From Bacteroidetes bacterium ADurb.Bin302 (GTDB lineage: Bacteria > Bacteroidota > Bacteroidia > Bacteroidales > Paludibacteraceae), in the NCBI GenBank assembly GCA_002069025.1, contig MWBK01000084.1, positions 1 to 11,629 of the forward strand: 11,629 nucleotides of DNA, read 5' to 3'. Below, piece by piece: positions 8,870-11,629 of this stretch (its first letter is position 1; each line of letters opens with the position of its first letter). The notes beneath the pieces were generated by a model. That model was not told where the DNA came from and did not search any database. It saw only the letters and a list, made by a program, of their open reading frames with translations. A program made the translations under genes and the position numbers.

Positions 8870-8902
8870 CGAACAACTTAGCAACATTATTTTTTAAATA
8901 AT

Positions 8903-9592
8903 ATGGAAATCAAAAAATCACCGAAAGCCGATTTAGAGAACAAAAAAATAATCTCCGTTCTAATAGGTTTAGTTGTTGCTTTGGGAATCTTATTCGTTGC
9001 TTTCGAATGGTCTCAAAGTGATGTTACAGTTTACGAAGAAGCATTGCAAGGTGCTGCCGAAGTAGACGAAGAATTAGTCGATATTACATTCCGTAGTGAG
9101 ACCCCTCCACCTCCTCCACCTCCACAACAACAAGAGACAGTACTGAGTGATGTTATTGAAATAAAAGAAAACACAGAAACAGTAGAAACTGCCGACTTCT
9201 CTACAGAAGATGAATCAAATAAACGTGTTGAAATTCAAGCTCCTATTGCAGCTCCTGAAGAAGAGCCTGAAGATCAAAAGAAAATTCACGTAATAGTTGA
9301 AAAAATGCCTGAATTTAAAGGCGGTGCTGAAGCAATGAATAACTTTTTGGTAAAGAATATCAAATATCCATTAATAGCACAAGAAAATAATATTCAAGGT
9401 CGTGTTATATGCCAATTCGTTGTTAATTCAGATGGTAGAATAGTTGATGTTGTAGTTGTACGTGGTGTTGAAGCCAGTTTGGATGCAGAAGCTGTTAGAG
9501 TTATCAAATCAATGCCTCCATGGACTCCCGGCAAACAAGGTGGTAAAAACGTTCGCGTTAAATACACCTTACCGATTAGATTTAAATTGTAA
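8903..9592 (+). CDS. tonB: Energy transducer TonB
   Basis: TonB spans the periplasm and passes inner-membrane proton-motive energy, through ExbB/ExbD, to TonB-dependent outer-membrane receptors. The 229-residue product has a short Lys-rich cytoplasmic N-terminus and one transmembrane helix (about 16-34). A periplasmic linker follows, with seven consecutive Pro (68-74) and a Glu-rich stretch. The C-terminal TonB domain (about 135-229) includes VEKMPEFKGG, IKYPLIAQENNIQGRV, the SLDAEAVRVI helix and a final VKYTLPIRFKL strand. This architecture is typical of Bacteroidota TonB proteins, which usually occur in several copies per genome, so the gene symbol denotes the family. No exbB or exbD lies beside it. 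It is divergent from porQ, has its own promoter and is followed by a terminator. Confidence 0.9.
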   Translation: MEIKKSPKADLENKKIISVLIGLVVALGILFVAFEWSQSDVTVYEEALQGAAEVDEELVDITFRSETPPPPPPPQQQETVLSDVIEIKENTETVETADFSTEDESNKRVEIQAPIAAPEEEPEDQKKIHVIVEKMPEFKGGAEAMNNFLVKNIKYPLIAQENNIQGRVICQFVVNSDGRIVDVVVVRGVEASLDAEAVRVIKSMPPWTPGKQGGKNVRVKYTLPIRFKL

Positions 9593-9615
9593 AAATGTAT
9601 ATTACATAGTTCTCT

Positions 9616-9644
9616 AAAAAGCCTTCATTTTGGAGGCTTTTTTT
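9616..9644 (+). terminator. Intrinsic terminator of tonB
   Basis: The stem GCCTTC/GGAGGC (9621-9626 with 9632-9637, one U-G wobble) has a five-base ATTTT loop. It is extended by an A run on the left paired with a run of seven T on the right (9638-9644). It lies 24 nt after the tonB stop and ends 21 nt before the hflX ATG. Confidence 0.86.
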
Positions 9645-9665
9645 AAAAACAGCAAACTAAACATA

Positions 9666-10871
9666 ATGACTACAGACACTGACAGATACCAAGAACATGC
9701 TATACTTGTAGGTATAATAACCCCGCAACAACCTGAGCGTAAGGCTATTGAATACCTTGATGAATTGGCTTTTTTGGCAGATACAGCCGGTGCAGTCATA
9801 TCTAAAAAGTTTTTTCAAAGATTAGATTACGCCAATACAAGAACATTTGTAGGTGCTGGAAAACTACAAGAAATACAGTTATATGTAAATGAGAACAACA
9901 TCAGTTTAGCAATTTTTGATGACGAACTTTCTCCTGCGCAACTCAGAAACTTAGAATCCGAATTACATATTAAGATTTTAGACAGAACAAATCTTATACT
10001 TGATATTTTTGCACAAAGAGCACAAACATCACATGCAAAAACTCAAGTAGAACTTGCACAATGCAGATATATGTTACCAAGACTTACACGTTTATGGACA
10101 CACCTTGACAGACAACGTGGTGGTATTGGAATGAGAGGGCCCGGTGAAACACAAATCGAAACTGATAGAAAAATATTACTAAACAAGATATCTCTTCTAA
10201 AGCAGGAACTTGTACACATTGATAAGACGAAAAGCGTTCAACGCAAGAATAGAGGAAAATTAGTTCGTGTAGCATTAGTAGGATACACAAATGTAGGAAA
10301 ATCAACAATGATGAACCTACTAGGAAAATCCGACGTACTTGCAGAAAATAAATTATTTGCAACACTTGATACTACAGTAAGAAAGGTAATCATCAGAAAT
10401 CTTCCATTTCTACTATCAGATACTGTGGGATTTATTCGTAAATTACCTCATGACCTAATAGAATCATTTAAATCAACATTAGATGAAGTTCGTGAAGCAG
10501 ATATTCTAATTCACGTTGTTGATATTTCGCATTCATCTTTTGAAGAACAAATTCAGGTAGTTGAAAAAACATTGCACGACATTGATTGTAAGGATAAGCC
10601 TGTCATAATGGTCTTTAACAAAATTGATTCTTTCGAATATCAACCAAAAGAAGAAGATGATTTAACCCCAATAACTCGAGAAAATATTTCGTTGGATGAA
10701 CTAAGATCAACATGGATGTCTAAACTGAAAGAGAATTGCATATTTATTTCAGCTAAAAACAAAACCAACATTGACGAGCTAAAACAACTATTGTACGAAA
10801 AAGTAAAAGTCATTCATACAACAAGGTTTCCTTACAATGATTTTTTATTTGAAAATTACGAAGAGCAATAA
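9666..10871 (+). CDS. hflX: GTPase HflX
   Basis: HflX is a GTPase that binds the 50S subunit and, in E. coli, splits stalled or heat-damaged ribosomes. The 401-residue product has the HflX N-terminal domain, including YVGAGK-like TFVGAGKLQEI, then DRTNLILDIFAQRA and ELAQCRYMLPRL. A helical segment with RGPGETQIETDR follows. The Era-like G domain has G1 GYTNVGKS (206-213), G2 TLDTT (233-237), G3 DTVGF (252-256), G4 NKID (318-321) and G5 SAK (362-364). I chose ATG 9666; the frame is open back to TTG 9630, but that codon lies inside the tonB terminator hairpin. No Shine-Dalgarno sequence precedes the ATG. I see no convincing promoter between the terminator and the gene, so expression may rely on read-through or an unrecognised promoter. 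Confidence 0.95.
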   Translation: MTTDTDRYQEHAILVGIITPQQPERKAIEYLDELAFLADTAGAVISKKFFQRLDYANTRTFVGAGKLQEIQLYVNENNISLAIFDDELSPAQLRNLESELHIKILDRTNLILDIFAQRAQTSHAKTQVELAQCRYMLPRLTRLWTHLDRQRGGIGMRGPGETQIETDRKILLNKISLLKQELVHIDKTKSVQRKNRGKLVRVALVGYTNVGKSTMMNLLGKSDVLAENKLFATLDTTVRKVIIRNLPFLLSDTVGFIRKLPHDLIESFKSTLDEVREADILIHVVDISHSSFEEQIQVVEKTLHDIDCKDKPVIMVFNKIDSFEYQPKEEDDLTPITRENISLDELRSTWMSKLKENCIFISAKNKTNIDELKQLLYEKVKVIHTTRFPYNDFLFENYEEQ

Positions 10872-10892
10872 ACTATTAATCACACTTGGCAG

Positions 10893-11629
10893 ATGGAAAA
10901 TTACAGATCGTTATCAGCTAAAGAAATCGAGACACTTATTTCGCAATCATGCACTTGTGATGATTGGTCTCGAATCTCAGTAAAAGAAAGATTTTCTCCT
11001 TGCAATATTCAACACGTACACTTTTCAGGAGATATCAAATTAGGTGTTTTTGATAAAGAAATTACACTTGAAGGAGGTATAAAAAAGCATACCGGCATAC
11101 ACCATGCTACTATATTTAATTGCAATATTCACGATAATGTGTTTATTGGTAAAATCAACAGATACATAGCCAACTACGAAATTGACGAGAATACTTACAT
11201 CGAAAACACTGAGCTTATTACAACAACAGGAAACACCTCATTCGGAAACGGTACAGAAGTGGCCATTTTAAATGAAGGTGGTGGTAGAGAAATCCTAATC
11301 ACAGATAAGCTAAGTTCGCATCTACCATATATAATGGCACTATACAGACATCGAGAGAAAACTATTAGTGCTTTACAAAATATTATTCGTCAATACTCAA
11401 AAGATATAAGTTCTAATGTTGGATACATAGGCAAAAATGTTCGTATTATCAGTGTTGGTAAAATTAAAGATACAAAAATCGGTGATTACGCATATATAGA
11501 AGGCGCAAGTTCACTAATTAACGGAAGTATAAATAGTAATGAATCTGATCCTATATTAGTGGGACAAAGCGTAATAGCCAAGAACTTTATATTTTCTTCC
11601 GGATCACAAATAACAGATGCTTCACTTGT
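10893..11629 (+). CDS. DUF4954 family protein, 5' portion (cut by window end)
   Basis: An uninterrupted frame of 245 codons starts at ATG 10893 and runs off the window. Short strand-turn repeats such as IFNCNIHDNVFIGKI, YEIDENTYIENTELI and VGYIGKNVRIISV suggest a left-handed parallel beta-helix of the hexapeptide type seen in sugar-nucleotide acyltransferases and pyrophosphorylases. The segment ILNEGGGREI followed by LSSHLPYIMALYRHR matches what I recall of DUF4954, a Bacteroidota-associated family of roughly 650 residues with no established function. No signal peptide is visible, so it is probably cytoplasmic. It begins 21 nt after the hflX stop with no terminator between, so the two are probably co-transcribed. 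The catalytic activity, if any, cannot be judged from this part. Confidence 0.8.
   Translation, partial: MENYRSLSAKEIETLISQSCTCDDWSRISVKERFSPCNIQHVHFSGDIKLGVFDKEITLEGGIKKHTGIHHATIFNCNIHDNVFIGKINRYIANYEIDENTYIENTELITTTGNTSFGNGTEVAILNEGGGREILITDKLSSHLPYIMALYRHREKTISALQNIIRQYSKDISSNVGYIGKNVRIISVGKIKDTKIGDYAYIEGASSLINGSINSNESDPILVGQSVIAKNFIFSSGSQITDASL

Noticed and set aside
8591..8881. Plus-strand 96-residue frame spanning the start of porQ and the intergenic region
   Set aside because: It covers porQ antisense sequence and both promoters, and ends in a Lys-rich low-complexity run from poly-A.
9104..9124. Short CCT/CCA tandem repeat
   Set aside because: It is simply the codons of the seven-proline stretch in the TonB periplasmic linker, not an independent repeat element.
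9630..9665. TTG 9630 as the hflX start
   Set aside because: The codon lies in the loop and descending arm of the tonB terminator, and the 12 extra residues are just translated terminator and A-rich spacer.

Overview
This AT-rich window looks like chromosomal DNA from a member of the Bacteroidota, most likely order Bacteroidales. The reasons are: a PorQ subunit of the type IX secretion system; a six-repeat ribosomal protein S1 with a Lys/Ala/Glu-rich tail; a DUF4954 protein; promoters of the TTTG/TAnnTTTG type used by the Bacteroidota sigma factor; and A/T-rich leaders without Shine-Dalgarno sequences. I see no mobile element, CRISPR array, tRNA, rRNA or sign of recent transfer. It is a compact, mostly housekeeping region. 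The longest gap between genes is 187 bases (385-571).

Layout. Positions 1-384 hold the 3' end of a class IV (PabC-like) aminotransferase. Its own promoter (479-510) then drives rpsA (572-2410), which ends at a near-perfect symmetric hairpin (2426-2466) that can stop transcription from both sides. Convergent to rpsA is a tightly packed five-gene minus-strand operon, in transcription order porQ, cmk, ispH, pfkA, uvrA (8748 down to 2479). Its junctions are 1 nt, a 23-nt overlap, 2 nt and a probable 4-nt overlap. A short divergent control region (8749-8902) separates porQ from tonB (8903-9592), with a recognisable promoter on each strand. tonB ends at a terminator (9616-9644). hflX (9666-10871) and a DUF4954 gene (10893 to the window edge, cut off) follow on the plus strand and probably share a transcript.

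How the genes fit together. The minus-strand operon joins one outer-membrane secretion component (PorQ) to nucleotide metabolism (Cmk), isoprenoid synthesis (IspH), glycolysis (PfkA) and DNA repair (UvrA). They share growth-related expression rather than a single pathway. TonB supplies inner-membrane energy to outer-membrane receptors. S1 and HflX both act on the ribosome.

The most notable oddity is uvrA. Its reading frame clearly includes the conserved N-terminal strand, yet there is no ATG, GTG or TTG upstream of that strand, only ATA overlapping the pfkA stop, or ATT codons. Other points worth checking are the very short porQ leader, a Cys at the nucleotide-specificity position of PfkA, a missing CxxC pair in the first zinc finger of UvrA, and the uncharacterised DUF4954 protein next to HflX. 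I did not find an obvious new defence or mobile system.
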